DNA from: [Phialemoniopsis] sp. UDSM-2020
Lineage: Eukaryota > Ascomycota > Sordariomycetes > Thyridiales > Thyridiaceae
Length of the DNA stretch: 64,000 nucleotides
Assembly: GCA_018873225.1 (NCBI GenBank)
Contig: JAEILZ010000001.1
Coordinates: 682,001 to 746,000, forward strand
Direction: 5' to 3'
The notes under the pieces were generated by a model that was not told the DNA's origin, searched no databases, and saw only the letters and a list, made by a program, of their open reading frames with translations. The position numbers were made by a program, and so were the translations under genes. Positions 11,043-22,597 of the stretch are shown one piece after another; within the stretch, counting starts at the first letter, position 1, and every line of letters begins with the position of its first letter.

Positions 11043-11653
11043 GATGGTTGATGTACGGGCCAAAATGACGGAATGAGTGAATGAAAATCAAAAGCAGAGA
11101 AAGCAATTCTTTAACGAAATGAAAGTGATAAATTTTGAATGAAGTAAAAGAATGAGACTTATCCATCAAGCCGCTGAGTCAAGGTCGACGCGACGGGCGG
11201 GTCAAACCGGCCGGACGAGACGGATACGGGATCTGTGAAGACGGCCATCGCCTATCTCTTCGAAATGTCCACGCAGGCAGAAAGCGGTACCGATAACCGC
11301 GAGATGAATGGGATGCGGCTCTTTTACGATCCTTGCGTCGGAATATCCGATATATATGTTACGATGTCCTCCCCCTGAAAGTTCCGAGGCGGGCTGCTGC
11401 CATGGAGTCAGCGAGCGGCCCCACCCACTCTTCGGCGACCAGACCACCCCGGCTCGGGAGCAGCCGCCATGGCTCTCGGCGAGTGGTCGCCGATTGACGA
11501 CTCGTCTATTATCCCACCACCCCAGTCATTCACCGTCATATCACGATGCAAATATGTAATGGGTGGTTTGCTGATACTTCCACCCAGCGACTACACTCGT
11601 CTTCAGAGCCACTCTTCTTCATCACGATATCCCAGAGACCATCCGCCATCATC
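11043..11653. promoter_or_regulatory. Shared divergent promoter of the SQR and persulfide dioxygenase genes
   Basis: About 610 bases lie between the two start codons. Near 11338-11348 there is a CGG-N5-CCG inverted half-site pair (CGGAATATCCG), a common Zn2Cys6 target. Co-regulation of the two sulfide-oxidation genes from here is an inference. Confidence 0.45.
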
Positions 11654-12900
11654 ATGAAGTCTTTTCAGCGCCATCTCTGTTGTCTGCAGACATCTGCGCG
11701 AGCTTGGCTCCCAGCAGCACCAACAAGTGGACGAGCAGGCATGACCCTTGTGGGCAGGTCGAAGCGAACTTGCACTCTGCAACAACAGTCTTGTTCCTGT
11801 TCATCATTTACCGGAAGGTCCTCAAACACGCCGCCAGTGGTCCGCACCACAAGTTCAGGACCTCTCGCGTCAAGTACGCGAGCATTGCATAAGATCCCAG
11901 CCCACTCACTCGCCAAAGATCCACTCAGCAAGAGCCGCCCAATGGACACGGAGCCAACTATTCATCCTAGCTTCGAACCTGTGACGGGCACTTGGCAGTA
12001 TGTCGTTGCCGATCCGGCCATGTTGGACGCCGTCATCATAGATCCGGTATTGGACTACGACCCGGTTACGCAAAAGATCACAACCGCAACAGCGGACTCC
12101 TTGTTGGCCATGGTCAACGAGAAGGGCTACCGTGTTGCTCGTATCCTGGAAACGCATGCTCACGCCGACCACTTGACAGCTGCATCGTACTTGCAAAGCC
12201 AATTGACCAAGCAACAAGGCCACAAACCTTTGATCGGTATTGGCAAACGCATCACGCAGGTGCAAGAACTGTTTGGTCAGCGGTACATGGTTCCGCCAAA
12301 GGAGTGGGAGACGGTGTTCGACACACTCTTTGAGGATGACGAGACGTTCGCCATTGGGGACCTCGAGGGCGTAGCCTTACATCTTCCCGGGCATACCCCT
12401 GATCATCTAGGATATAAGATTGGAGGTGAGACTTGACAAATTCATTGTTCAGATGAAATCCAAGGGTCTGACAAACATTCCTACTATCAGATAATGTTTT
12501 CTGCGGCGACTCAATCTTCCACTCGGATATAGGGACCGCTCGATGTGACTTTCCAGGCGGTAGTGCTCGTAATCTCTACCAATCTACCCGCAAACTGCTT
12601 GAGATGCCCGGACACGTCAAGATATGGACTGGACACGACTATCCTCCGGAAGGGGGCAGGGATCCTGTGCCCTATCTCACTGTCCACGAGCACCGGGAGC
12701 AGAACAAGCATGTCTCGGACGGTATCTCCGAGGAGGAATACGTGGCGTTACGCACTGCGCGGGACCGGTCAATGTCGGAACCGAGGCTGCTCCATCAGTC
12801 CTTACAGATCAACGTACGGGGAGGTCATATGCCTAGTCCCACTCCAGCCGGACTGCGTTTGCTATATGTTCCCTTGAAACCAAAAGGCCTTGCATGGTGA
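11654..12900 (+). CDS. Persulfide dioxygenase (Blh/ETHE1 type, metallo-beta-lactamase fold)
   Basis: Two exons (11654-12425 and 12491-12900) give 393 residues. The start at 11654 gives a long basic N-terminal extension (about 95 residues) that reads like a mitochondrial presequence; an upstream in-frame start would add an unlikely 36 residues. The catalytic domain has the iron-binding THAHADH motif (about residues 167-173), PGHTPDH, a GDS Asp restored by the splice, and GHDYPPEG with the last His ligand. Segments such as ADPAMLDAVIIDPVLDYDP and GTARCDFPGG are typical of the bacterial Blh-type enzymes. The enzyme oxidises glutathione persulfide to sulfite. The neighbouring SQR supplies the persulfide, so the pair forms a sulfide-detoxification module. 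Confidence 0.92.
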
Positions 12901-13164
12901 ACCTTTTGAGAGATACAATGGGTTGGCTTTCTACCTTACAGCTTCCAACTTGTGTTACTGAGACTGTAACGAGACTTTCTGCAGCCGTTTGTGCTTTATA
13001 TGCTAAGTACTTTTGGGACGATCTTCCCTCCTATGTACATTAGAATTTGTGGCTAGGGAAAAAGATCTAAACACCTACCAATGATCATATCCCCGGAAAG
13101 AGCTGTGGAGGGAGTGACAGCCAAATTCTTTGAGTCCTTCAAATCCAGACCAGACACTACAAAT

Positions 13165-15056
13165 CTATCGCCCATACTGCGATGCCGCGACACTGTTCAT
13201 GAAGGCAGTTCCGGCAAGCCGGAACGTATCCGGCTGTATGCTGGTCAGGTTAGGGTGTAGATACATGTTCTGCCCGTAGCCGCCAGTTGCGTTGTAAATC
13301 GGCCACTTCGCAATTCCAGATACTAGAGTTCCGGTCAGTGACTGCTCTCACCCTGTATCACTGTCACTGAAACTTACTGCCGTGGTTATTGGGGTCCAGG
13401 TCATGAATAAAGCTGATCCACATGCGGCACATGAGCTGCGCTAAGTCGAGAACTTCTTGCGGGGCATCCCGGAGGTTGTTTTGCGTGCTGCCTGGAGCGG
13501 TGCTGTAGCCGAGTGAAAGCCGATTATAAAAGACATAAGAGATATCCGCAAAGTGATTACTTCCCATGAGTGCGCCTAAACCGTAATTAGTCTTAAGTCC
13601 TACGGGCGGTCATACACCGTGGTTTAACGTCAACTTACTCTTGCGGTTTGGCGAGTCGAAAAGATATGTGTACACAGGAAGTCCAAATTTGGACCATGTA
13701 TCAGACCTCAAACGTCGCCATGATAGGAAAGACTGATCAGTCTGTAGGGCTATGACTCGTTTGTACTGGAGTCCTACTAGTGGCCCAGGTGTGACGCGGT
13801 ACTGAGCCGGCAAACCAAGAGCGTCGATGTTGGGGTAGAGTGCCATCAGGACGTCTGTCGTGTCGGCGTCTGGCCCTGCCCCGTTTGCAAAGATCAACGC
13901 CCTGATCCCTTCGTCTGTATCAACTTTGCCGCTCCCGAAGAACAGCGTCGACTCGTCTGCGTTGGTGCCGAGGAGGAAAGGCACTTTGGTGAACTTGCCC
14001 TGGCTCAAGAGCGTCGAGGGGTAATCAGGAATGAAGTCCCCATCGACGAATGGATAGAAGTTGCCCGACACCAACTCGCTTGTAGCGTTGAGTTTGTCAA
14101 AGGGCACCTTGCGAAGACAAGCAAGCTTGTCCTTCTCTCCATCACAACCTACGGCTTTGACAATGGTGTCGAAACGCTTCTGTGGAGTGGTCACGTTTTT
14201 CATCGCCGTCCCGTCAGCACCGGATTGCGAGATAAGACCTCGAAATAGACCATCGTCTCGGCCTCCGAACGCAGTGGCCTGATAACCAACATTCCCGCCG
14301 CCGGCAGACTCTCCGAAGATGGTGATCTTGTCCGGGTCACCACCAAAGGCTGCGATGTTCTCTTTGATCCATTGTAAGGCAATGCGCTGGTCCTTGAGAC
14401 CAAGGTTACCGACACCTGCGTCGAGAATGTCCTGACTGACCAAGAACCCCCAGAAAGAAAGTCGGTCTTAACAATTAGCAAGTTGCAACAGTAAAACATT
14501 GTACAGTGAAGCACTTACAGTCGAGAGAGACACTGATGATTGGCTTTCCGAACTTGACGGATTCTTCAACGATGAAGCTCATGTTGTAGACACCATTCGC
14601 GCTGTAGTCCATGGACCAGCCTCCTCCATGAATGAAGACGCCCACCGGCAGCTTTCCTTCTACCTGTGCGGGTCTCACAATGTTCAGCGTCAGACAGTCT
14701 TCGCTCAGAGTGAACGGCCAGTCCTTGCTGTTCTGCAACATGTGAGCAAAGGTTCACATGAGACCAACAGTTCCAGAGTGACCTACTCCATATCCGACGC
14801 AAGAATCTGCATATTCGGTAGCCAACTTCTTGTCGAAGGTTTCGTTCAGGCTCTGGGGGTTCTGGTATCGAAGTTCTCCCACAGGAGGCTGAGCGAATGG
14901 GATGCCAAGGAAGAGGTCCTGGTCATACGAGGCAACGTATTTCCCTTGGTACGTTCCATTCTTGACAGTCGCGGTTGGGGGTCGTCTACACGAAGTAGAG
15001 ACAACTCTATCTGCTAGCAGCACAACGGCGGCTGCTAGGCTGAGTAAGGGCAGCAT
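13165..15056 (-). CDS. Secreted type-B carboxylesterase (cholinesterase/lipase family)
   Basis: Five exons on the minus strand (15056-14787, 14732-14519, 14466-13639, 13575-13378, 13322-13165) give 555 residues. A signal peptide (MLPLLSLAAAVVLLADRVVS) precedes the family pattern: FLGIPFAQPPVGELR, the EDCLTLN segment, the oxyanion-hole HGGGW, and the nucleophile elbow GESAGGG (Ser about 214). The Glu of TNADEST and the His of GSNHFADISYVF complete the expected triad. The family hydrolyses carboxylic esters, and the product is likely extracellular. It is divergent from the sugar-transporter gene. The in-frame codon at 15074 is TTG, so 15056 is taken as the start. Confidence 0.9.
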
Positions 15057-15901
15057 CTTGACTCGCACGAACAACTAAGTTTACCACAAAGAGAGTCTGG
15101 TGGTGTGATGGTGTCAGGTCAACCAGGCCCTTCCACTGAGCAGAGCAGACAGACACCCATCGAATGCCAGCTAATATGTATTCCTTCCCTCATTCTCGAG
15201 TGTCCCCGAGATCAACTATCTTCCCCTTGGGGAAAATGAAGCGACTAGGGGTTGAGAGGAAAATAATATCCGCCAAGAGCGCCGGGTCTGCGCCGGGGAG
15301 CAAAACTTGCGAATTGAGATGGGATGTGGGGAAGTCTTGACCCCAGTCTTCTCCTCTCCCCGGTCATGAGGCTGCAAGGATGACAGCTGGATTTCTCCGC
15401 GGAGAAAATCCACCCAAAAAACATGGGGACAAACCCGGGGAACGACCCGAATCCAAGCTGTAAACGGCCTAGTCTCTCACACTGGTCAATGAACTAACAA
15501 AATTCGGCTCGCACCACGGTGGTAAAGACTGCCGGAAATGTGACTCTGAACGCGAAACGCAGCCATCAACAGACCTAGAGGTGCTTCTGATTTCCCTTTT
15601 GGGCATCCAAACTGTGCTTTCTGGACCAGAGGGCGTTTAAGAAAAAGGCGCTTGTGCAGCTGACTACTAGTCTCGCTAAATCCCTCCTGTCAAGTCAGCC
15701 CATGGGGTCCAGAACACAACCACTCGGCAAATGCAGGATTCAGCATCTTCCCCGAATGCATTCAAACTCGCATCGAAGCAGAGTTGACTTCCGGCTACAA
15801 ATATAGATACCCGAGGGACATCCATCCCAGCACTTCAAGCCATCAATCAGCTGCACCATCTCTATCTTGATCATCGCGAACGCGAACGCCCGGCAACGAC
15901 C
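15057..15901. promoter_or_regulatory. Divergent promoter of carboxylesterase and sugar transporter
   Basis: 845 bases without a gene. A perfect 16-bp palindrome, TTTCTCCGCGGAGAAA, lies at 15392-15407. TTCCCCTTGGGGAA is near 15223. A GTGGGG motif at 15326-15331 fits the consensus of the carbon-catabolite repressor CreA. Glucose repression is plausible for a sugar permease but is inference. Confidence 0.4.
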
Positions 15902-17754
15902 ATGGACCCGGAAACCAACGAACCAGCTGTCTCTGCAGCAGCTCACGAAGAAACGCGTCAAGATGCGATTAATCACTTGCCTCCTAGTGAAGCACATGAG
16001 AAGCTTCGAATCAGCGACTTCTGGAAGAACCGGCGGGTGCTGATGTTCTGTGAGTGCCTTCAGTTCGGACGTTAGAGTCGACTGTTTGTTGACTTGTCTT
16101 AGGTCTCGTCATCTACCTTCTCCCCATCAACTTCGGCTACGAGGTCTCGATGATGGGTAAACTCCTTGCCGTTACGCCTTTTGCTCGACACTTCGGCTAC
16201 AAAGCCGGCGCGACCTACATCATAGCCGCGAAGGACCAACAAATTCTGAACGCAGCAAACACCATCGGACTCTTCTGCTCAGCCTTCATCACCGGTATTG
16301 TCAGTGACTTCATTGGCAGGAAGAAGACAATCATCATAGCTTGTGTGGTCTGCAGTGGTGGTATCATACTCCAATACTTTAGCACCTCCATCTTGATGCT
16401 CTTCGCAGGCAAGGTGGTGTCTACCTTTGGGTTCGGCTTTGGACACTCGCTTGGCCCTGTCTTTGTTGCCGAGCTTGCGCCTGTCAAGCTACGTGGTATT
16501 TGCTTGGCTATGCTGGTAGGTTCCATGAGTCCGGGCTATGTCCAGCACATACTGACATGGACAGAACACCAACATCGTCCTGGGCCAATGGCTCAACTCT
16601 CTTGTCGTCTATGCCTGCCAAAAGGATCCTACTGATATGGCCTGGCGCATCCCAATCATTTCGCAGATCATCCCACCCGGTCTCCTTCTTCTCTGCCTGA
16701 CCTTCCTTCCCGAGTCGCCCACTTGGCTCTTGATCAAAGGCCGTCGCGACGACGCCTCCAAGGCCTTCCTGCGATTCAATGGACCTGGATTCGATGTGGA
16801 TGCTGCCCTTGCTGTCGCAACTGTGGCCATTGAGAAGGAGGAGGAGGTCAAGAAAGCGAACCGGAGCTCGAAATGGCTAGAGGTCTTCACAGGCGTCAAC
16901 CGCAGAAGAACGGCGATAATCTTGGGTATGATCTTATATTTCCAGTTATAGAATGTCAATTAGCTAACAGGCGGGGAAGGGGTGTATTTGGGACAACAGT
17001 TCATAGGAGTTGGATTTATCAGCGGATACCTCACGTACGAGTTTCCAAGTCCCTGGAACCCAAGTGGTCGCTATTTGCTGACTTGACACAGTTATTACTT
17101 CCGCTTGGCTGGTGTCAACGATCCACTGGCTATCGGACAGGCAGCGAACGCGATTCAACTCTTCGGCAACATCTGCTCTTGGCCACTGGTTGATCGACTT
17201 GGTAGACGACCAATGATTGTTGGAGGTTCCTTCATCATGACTGCGTTGTTGCCCATCATCGGAGGCATCAGCATCATTGGCACTCCTCCCGCGTTGTCGG
17301 CCACCGTTGCATTCATGGTCATCTGGGGATTCCTGTACCAGGTTAGTTTATCGGAATCCTCCTTCCTGAGCAGAGAGCTAACAGTGCCGAACAGGCCACC
17401 TTGGGAGCCGTCGCCTACACTGTTGGAGGAGAGACCAGCAGTGTCCAGCTCCGGCAGAAGACCTACAGTGTGAACGTGATGGTGTCCACCGCTGTCAGTT
17501 GCATGTGGACGCAGATTATGCCTTACCTTCTCAACACCGACCAGGCCAACCTCGGAGGCAAGATTTGCTTTATCTACTTTGGCTGCTCGTTGCCTGTGTG
17601 CGCCTACCTCTACTTCTGCCTGCCCGAACTTAAGGGCCGCAACTACGCCGAGGTTCAGGAAATGTTCGAGAACCGCGTCCCCGCTCGAGAGTTCAAGAAC
17701 TACATCTGCAATGTGGGTTTGGCCAATGAGAACCTGAAGGAGGAGAAGGTCTGA
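15902..17754 (+). CDS. MFS sugar transporter (maltose/hexose permease type)
   Basis: Six exons (15902-16049, 16103-16515, 16565-16925, 16971-17034, 17092-17341, 17395-17754) join in frame for 531 residues with about twelve hydrophobic segments. Sugar-porter signatures are present: DFIGRKK after helix 2, the PESPTWLLIKGR motif before the central loop, QQFIGVGFISGYLTYYF in helix 7, the VDRLGRR loop, and GGETSSVQLRQKT after helix 10, which is typical of the fungal maltose/alpha-glucoside branch. It acts at the plasma membrane by proton symport; the substrate is not determined. The gene lies next to a catabolic island but may be independent of it. Confidence 0.9.
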
Positions 17755-18097
17755 GAAGAGTTGAAGGAATGAGTTAGTCACTTGGTGATCAACTGATGTG
17801 TGAAGGGGCGCTGGTGGGGATGTTCTGTGGATAGTTGGGCTGGACGAACTGTAAGACGATGACTTCCTTATCGAGGATTGCCTGGGTGCGTATCACTATC
17901 TCTTAGAGACTACATAGTCTTCCATTGCAAGGAGTGATACAAGTACATTCATTGACCCATTTCCCACATCGGAACCAGGTGAAGGTCGCGACGTAGCAAC
18001 CTATGATAATAGCTAAAATATTTCCTACCGTTGCAGAATCATTGATGCTCTAAGACCGAAGTATGGTACCACCACAACACTGATTGGTTGAAGACAT
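17755..18097. other. Intergenic between convergent transporter genes
   Basis: 343 bases between two stop codons. Only 3' UTR sequence is expected and nothing else was seen. Confidence 0.4.
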
Positions 18098-19904
18098 CTA
18101 CCAAGTATAACGGAAGTTCGGATTGCCGTCGATCACAAGCTCGCCTCTATCCGCCTTCTTGTTCGCCCTCCAGAAGATGAAGGAGCTTACAAGAGTCAGA
18201 AGGGCTCCAGCAAGAAGCAGAGCCCCGGAAGCGGCTAGGCCGGGAATGTATGCCGGGGCATCCTAGGAGAAGACACGTTAGTAATCAGAATTAGTCATAG
18301 GGGTTAAGTTCTGCTCACCTGTTGACGGAAGACAAGAGCTGAGTAAATACCCCCGACGCCAGCATGGAAAACCTGAATGACAGACAGGACACTTCGATGA
18401 GCATCGCCTTGAATGTTGTTCTGGCCCCAGGCTAGTGAGATGGGAATGAGGGCAGTTGTGCCAGCCTGGCCGAGGAAAGCTCCAACGTAACGAGGAGTCG
18501 GGGCGGTGAGGAATCCGGTCATTGCGAAGCCGACAATGCCGGTACAGCAAGACAGGATGACAAATGGGCCACGGACTCTATATTTATCGGATGCCCACGA
18601 CACTGCCAGAGAGAACAACAGGCCGAAAGCCGCCGGCGGAGCAGTGAGGCAGAATGCGGCGACCTGGGAGTAGCCGAGGCCCTTGCGCAGGATCAAAGGC
18701 AGGAAGAAGAGGATTCCATAGAGACCAGTCGAGCCACCCATGTAGATGAAGGCACTGCAGATCGAAGAAGTTAGACTTTTGGAGGAGCAGAGTTAGGCCT
18801 TTTACTCACAGCGCCCAAGCATGCCACTTCTTGGCAACCTCCTTCAAGACCTTGACGGTAATCTTACTTCCTTCTGCGTCGCCTTGCTCCGATACCAGCC
18901 GGCTAATGAGAATGTCCTTCTCCTCCGGAGTCAAGAACTTGTTCCGCTTGGATTCGGGAAAGTCGATGATGACCAACTTGGTCAGAATAGCGATGGCGCA
19001 AGTGATTGACCCTTGTACGATGAAGATGTATTTCCACCCATGCCTTTCGGGCTCCGAGGAGATCTGGGTGAAGCCGTAGGCCATGATGTTTGCGAATGCA
19101 GACAGGAAGGATGAGATCGTGAAGAAGAACGCAATACTGAACATTTGCGAGGAGAGTTAGCACATAGCGAACGAGATAGAGGATGCTAAGTCATTCCAGA
19201 TACGCACCGTTTGGAGACTTCGTAGCGACGGTACCAAGAGGAGATGAGATAAATGCAGCCAGGGAAGATGCCCTGCATATAGAGTCAGTATCGAGATCCA
19301 ATGACAGGTGTTTCTTTTTAGCCTACCGCTTCCATTGCTCCTAGAAGCACACGAAGAACAACAAGCGTAGCGTAATTCTTGGACAACCCGATTCCAATAG
19401 TAATCAATCCAAAGCAAAGTCCCAACAGTCCGAGCCAGTTTGCAGCACCAAACTTCTTGAGCAGCATGTTGCTTGGAAGTTCAAAGGCCACATACGAGAC
19501 ATAGAAGACAAGGACTGGAAGGTTCGAGAGTTAAACCCGTTATGTTTTCTGATAGTGACAACGGGGAACATACCAACAACAGAATATCTGTTTCCAATAT
19601 CAAGTCCAATCTCCTGGTCAATTCCCGAGATACGAGCGCCGCCAAGGTTGGTTCGATCAATCAAGGAGATGGTGTACAAGGCTGCCAGAATAGGGACAAG
19701 TCGCCAATCTGTTTTGCGACTGTTGTAAAGCGGTAAGGGTCAGCGATCGAAGCCCTCAAGATTGTATATGTCGGAAACTTACGTGATTCTTCGCTCAATG
19801 GCGGCAGTCGATGGGTCGACCTCGCCAGTCGCAACATCCTCCTCCGCTTTGGTAGTCCCCTCGACATGCATAGCGTTGTCTTTCATGTCGTCAATGCCAG
19901 CCAT
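18098..19904 (-). CDS. MFS transporter, anion:cation symporter (DAL5/allantoate permease-like)
   Basis: Seven exons on the minus strand (19904-19783, 19719-19574, 19514-19327, 19272-19208, 19136-18810, 18754-18319, 18262-18098) give 482 residues in frame. The order of motifs is that of the fungal ACS family: DWRLVPILAALYTISLIDRTNLGGARI (helix 1 and first loop), FELPSNMLLKKFG, the GAMEAGIFPGCIYLISSWYRRYE loop formed across two splices, GSITCAIAILTKLVIIDFPES, and the second half starting FIYMGGSTGLYGILFFLP. Relatives import carboxylates, vitamins such as nicotinate or biotin, and ureido compounds. It is divergent from the YCII gene and shares with it a promoter carrying the CCGGCTTTCGGCT element, so it may import the substrate of the catabolic island. 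Confidence 0.9.
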
Positions 19905-20438
19905 TGGTACAGGACTACCTGGCTCTGATTTATTGAAGTGAAGATGGGACCGTTTGGAAAGGAAAGACTGCGAGATTTGTCAACCACTGAAGACTCGTCA
20001 GTTGTGACTCTGGGTTGTAGATCCCCAAGGCTGCAGCAGTATGCAACCTTTTATTCACAAAGTTTCGCAAAATCAGACGAACGAGTTGCCACGACGCAAG
20101 CCCTCCGAGGGAACCGAAAGCCGGGGAAATGCAAAAGGGCCTGGGGCATGGTTTGCGAGGTTTCTGGGGTATGCTCCACCAGCATCATGAATACGGTAAC
20201 GAGGCTGTGGAGCAGCCCTAATTTGTTAGCGTTGCTTGTTCCTGCAGCGATGTCGGCAAAGCCGGCTTTCGGCTCACGGTTATGGCTCACCCCTCCACCT
20301 AAGACGGACGCCACTAGCCCTGAAGACGTAATCCGGGCGACCATGACAAACTTATCAAAAGCCTCTTCATGTCGAGGATCAGATTAAGACTCGGGTAGCA
20401 CGTTGAAGCCTCAAGATCAGAAAACAAGCATAGAAACA
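19905..20438. promoter_or_regulatory. Divergent promoter of the ACS-type MFS and the YCII gene
   Basis: 534 bases. CCGGCTTTCGGCT at 20262-20274 is an exact match to part of the element at 29238-29250 in the BVMO/regulator promoter. CGG half-sites like these are typical Zn2Cys6 targets. Confidence 0.45.
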
Positions 20439-20961
20439 ATGGCAGCCAAGTGCGACTGGATTGTGATCATCCCGGACCACGAAGGTGCTCTGGAAAAGCG
20501 GATGGCCGCACGCCCGTAAGTTTTTGGACAGACTTCCCGCCAAGGCCAAGTCACTGATGGTCTCCACAGCGCTCATCTCGAAGGCCTTGCTCCCCGTGTG
20601 ACCTCTGGCAAGTGGACGATGGGTGGTGAGTCGCTCAGTCGCCCCGTGGAACTGATAATATAGCTAAACATTCTTGGTGAATAGGTGCCACTCTGGCAAA
20701 CCCACCGGTCGAAGGACAGCAGAGGGAGTTCAACGGCAGCTGCATCGTTGCCCATGCAGCAAGCAAGGAAGAGGTCCTCGATGAGGTGAAGAAGGACATC
20801 TACGCCACTGCAGGGGTCTGGAACCTGGACAAGATAATCATGCATCCGGTAAGTTCGGCGCCTGGGCCCTCTAATTTCAATTCTTGAAAACTCTAGAACG
20901 AACTAACATTCTTTAGCTTGCCACTGCATTCCGCAAGGAGCTTCCTGGAGCGGCATGGTAG
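20439..20961 (+). CDS. YCII-domain protein (small alpha/beta-barrel protein)
   Basis: Four short exons (20439-20515, 20570-20625, 20685-20848, 20917-20961) give 113 residues. All junctions are GT-AG and keep frame. The pattern fits YCII-related proteins of the dimeric alpha/beta-barrel fold: a first strand CDWIVIIPDHEGALEKR, the R-P-x-H segment after it (MAARPAHLEGL, formed across the first splice), KWTMGGATL (the 'G-G' hairpin), then GSCIVAHAASKEEVLDEVKKD and a VWNLDKIIMHPL strand. Fungal members are little studied; relatives include muconolactone-isomerase-like and chlorocatechol-pathway proteins. Because each exon is short, it is easily missed. It lies at the left end of the catabolic island, beside the 3-HIBADH-like gene in the same orientation. 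Confidence 0.82.
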
Positions 20962-21410
20962 GTGACTGAGTAGACATTAGTTCAGCCTCTGTCGGTAGAT
21001 AGGTCATCAATGAATCTTCGAACTAAAACGAAGCTGCATTTTGTCTCAATGCTGTGTTATCGTGCCACATGCCGAGATGCTTTAGTTCTTCTCGGTGCGA
21101 CGTAGGCTTCATTACCGGCACTACCGAACGCCAATCACACCACAGAGAATGTCCCAAGGAGGAAGGATGTGCTCGGCAATGATGCAACATGCGGCCATGC
21201 GGGGCTACAAGGGTGCACGTCGGTAACACGGCCACTTGAGTCGGCAAACCATGTTCACCCGATTCTCGGGACCTGAGTCGCGTAACATTACTCCTTCCAG
21301 CATCCATCATAAATGTACTCGTAGCAGGATTACGGTCTGGTGACTAAGATACGTAGGAACATTGACGAGGAGCCACTCCTAGCACTGAATCTCGAATACG
21401 CCAATTCATC
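20962..21410. promoter_or_regulatory. Promoter region of the 3-hydroxyisobutyrate dehydrogenase-like gene
   Basis: 449 bases with several CGG-type half-sites. TACCGAACGCC at 21122-21132 recurs exactly at 44589-44599 in the MIF/SDR divergent promoter. No gene was seen. Confidence 0.35.
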
Positions 21411-22410
21411 ATGTCTTACCAGAGTCTAGGCTTCATTGGCGTGGGGGCCATGGGGAAGGAGATGGTGGTGAACCTAGCAAAGAAGCTGCCATCCAATGTG
21501 CCTATCTACATCAACGATGTTAACGAGAACGCCACGAAGGAGTTGGCTGCAATGTACCCGGACCGGATTACTACCTGTGAAACAGCACATGAGGTAGCAG
21601 GCAAGTCGGTATGTTGCCGATGACCCCAAATTTTGGGCACCGTCTTAACCTTGGAATCTCAAATAGGATATTGTTCTTACTATGCTGCCGGAAGGACGAC
21701 ATGTCCGCGCAGTCTACCTTGACTCGCCGGACAGCATAAGCTCAGCCAATATCAAGAACAAAATCTTCATAGAGTGTTCGACCATTGATACTGCAACAAA
21801 CCTCGAAGTTCGCGCAGCCATACAAAAGATCGAGCCAACAGCATCATTCTACGACGCTCCTGTCAGCGGTGGCGTTCTGGGTGCCAAGAAAGCTACCCTT
21901 GGCATCTTCCTCGGATGCGACGAGAAGGACCCCAACTTCGCCACTCTCAAGGAGTTGCTGTCCATGCTAGGGAACAACGTCATCGCTTGTGGTGGTCCAT
22001 CACTCGGTCTGGTGGCCAAGCTTGCAAACAACTATCTTTCAGGCACTATAGCCATTGCCACGTCCGAGGCGATGAATATGGGCATGCTTGGTGGCATGAA
22101 CGCGCGCGTCTTAGCGCAGGTGATACACGCTGGCTCTGGCCGAAACCACATTGCCGACAACTTCAATCCAGTCCCAGGGATCTGCCCCGAGGCACCCTCG
22201 TCTCATGATTACCAGGGAGGTTTCAAGGTGGAGCTGATGAAGAAGGACATTGGCCTTGCCACTGACATGGCCGAAAGAGTTGGTGCAAAGCTAGCCTTGG
22301 GCAAGAGTTGTCTCCAAACATACCAGGACGCAAGCCAGGATCCAAATTGTCAGGGTTTGGATTCAAGAGTTGTATATAGATACCTTGGAGGCCAAGAAAA
22401 ATGGGAGTAA
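21411..22410 (+). CDS. 3-hydroxyisobutyrate dehydrogenase family enzyme
   Basis: Two exons (21411-21608, 21667-22410) give 313 residues. The N-terminal Rossmann fold begins GFIGVGAMGKEMV, followed by DIVLTMLPEGRHVRAVY, the substrate-binding DAPVSGGVLGAKKATLGIFLG loop, and KLANNYLSG with the catalytic Lys position. The C-terminal helical domain has GGFKVELMKKDIGLA, also typical. The family oxidises beta-hydroxy acids to semialdehydes with NAD(P). In fungi the mitochondrial enzyme works in valine breakdown, but this copy has no presequence and sits in the catabolic island, so it may act on an island-specific hydroxy acid. Confidence 0.92.
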
Positions 22411-22597
22411 TAGACTTACTGGCCTTCCTTCCGAGATTGTTAAGATGGCGTTACAAGACTGTACCAACAAGAGTAGCTTTCAGAACTCGCTTTCCCTTCT
22501 ACGGTCTCAATTCTCGTCTAATCATTTCATGAAGGCCGAATGTGTAGGCGGTGGTCACAAAGAAATCCCATGCTTTTCAAAATAATGGCCGACCAGA

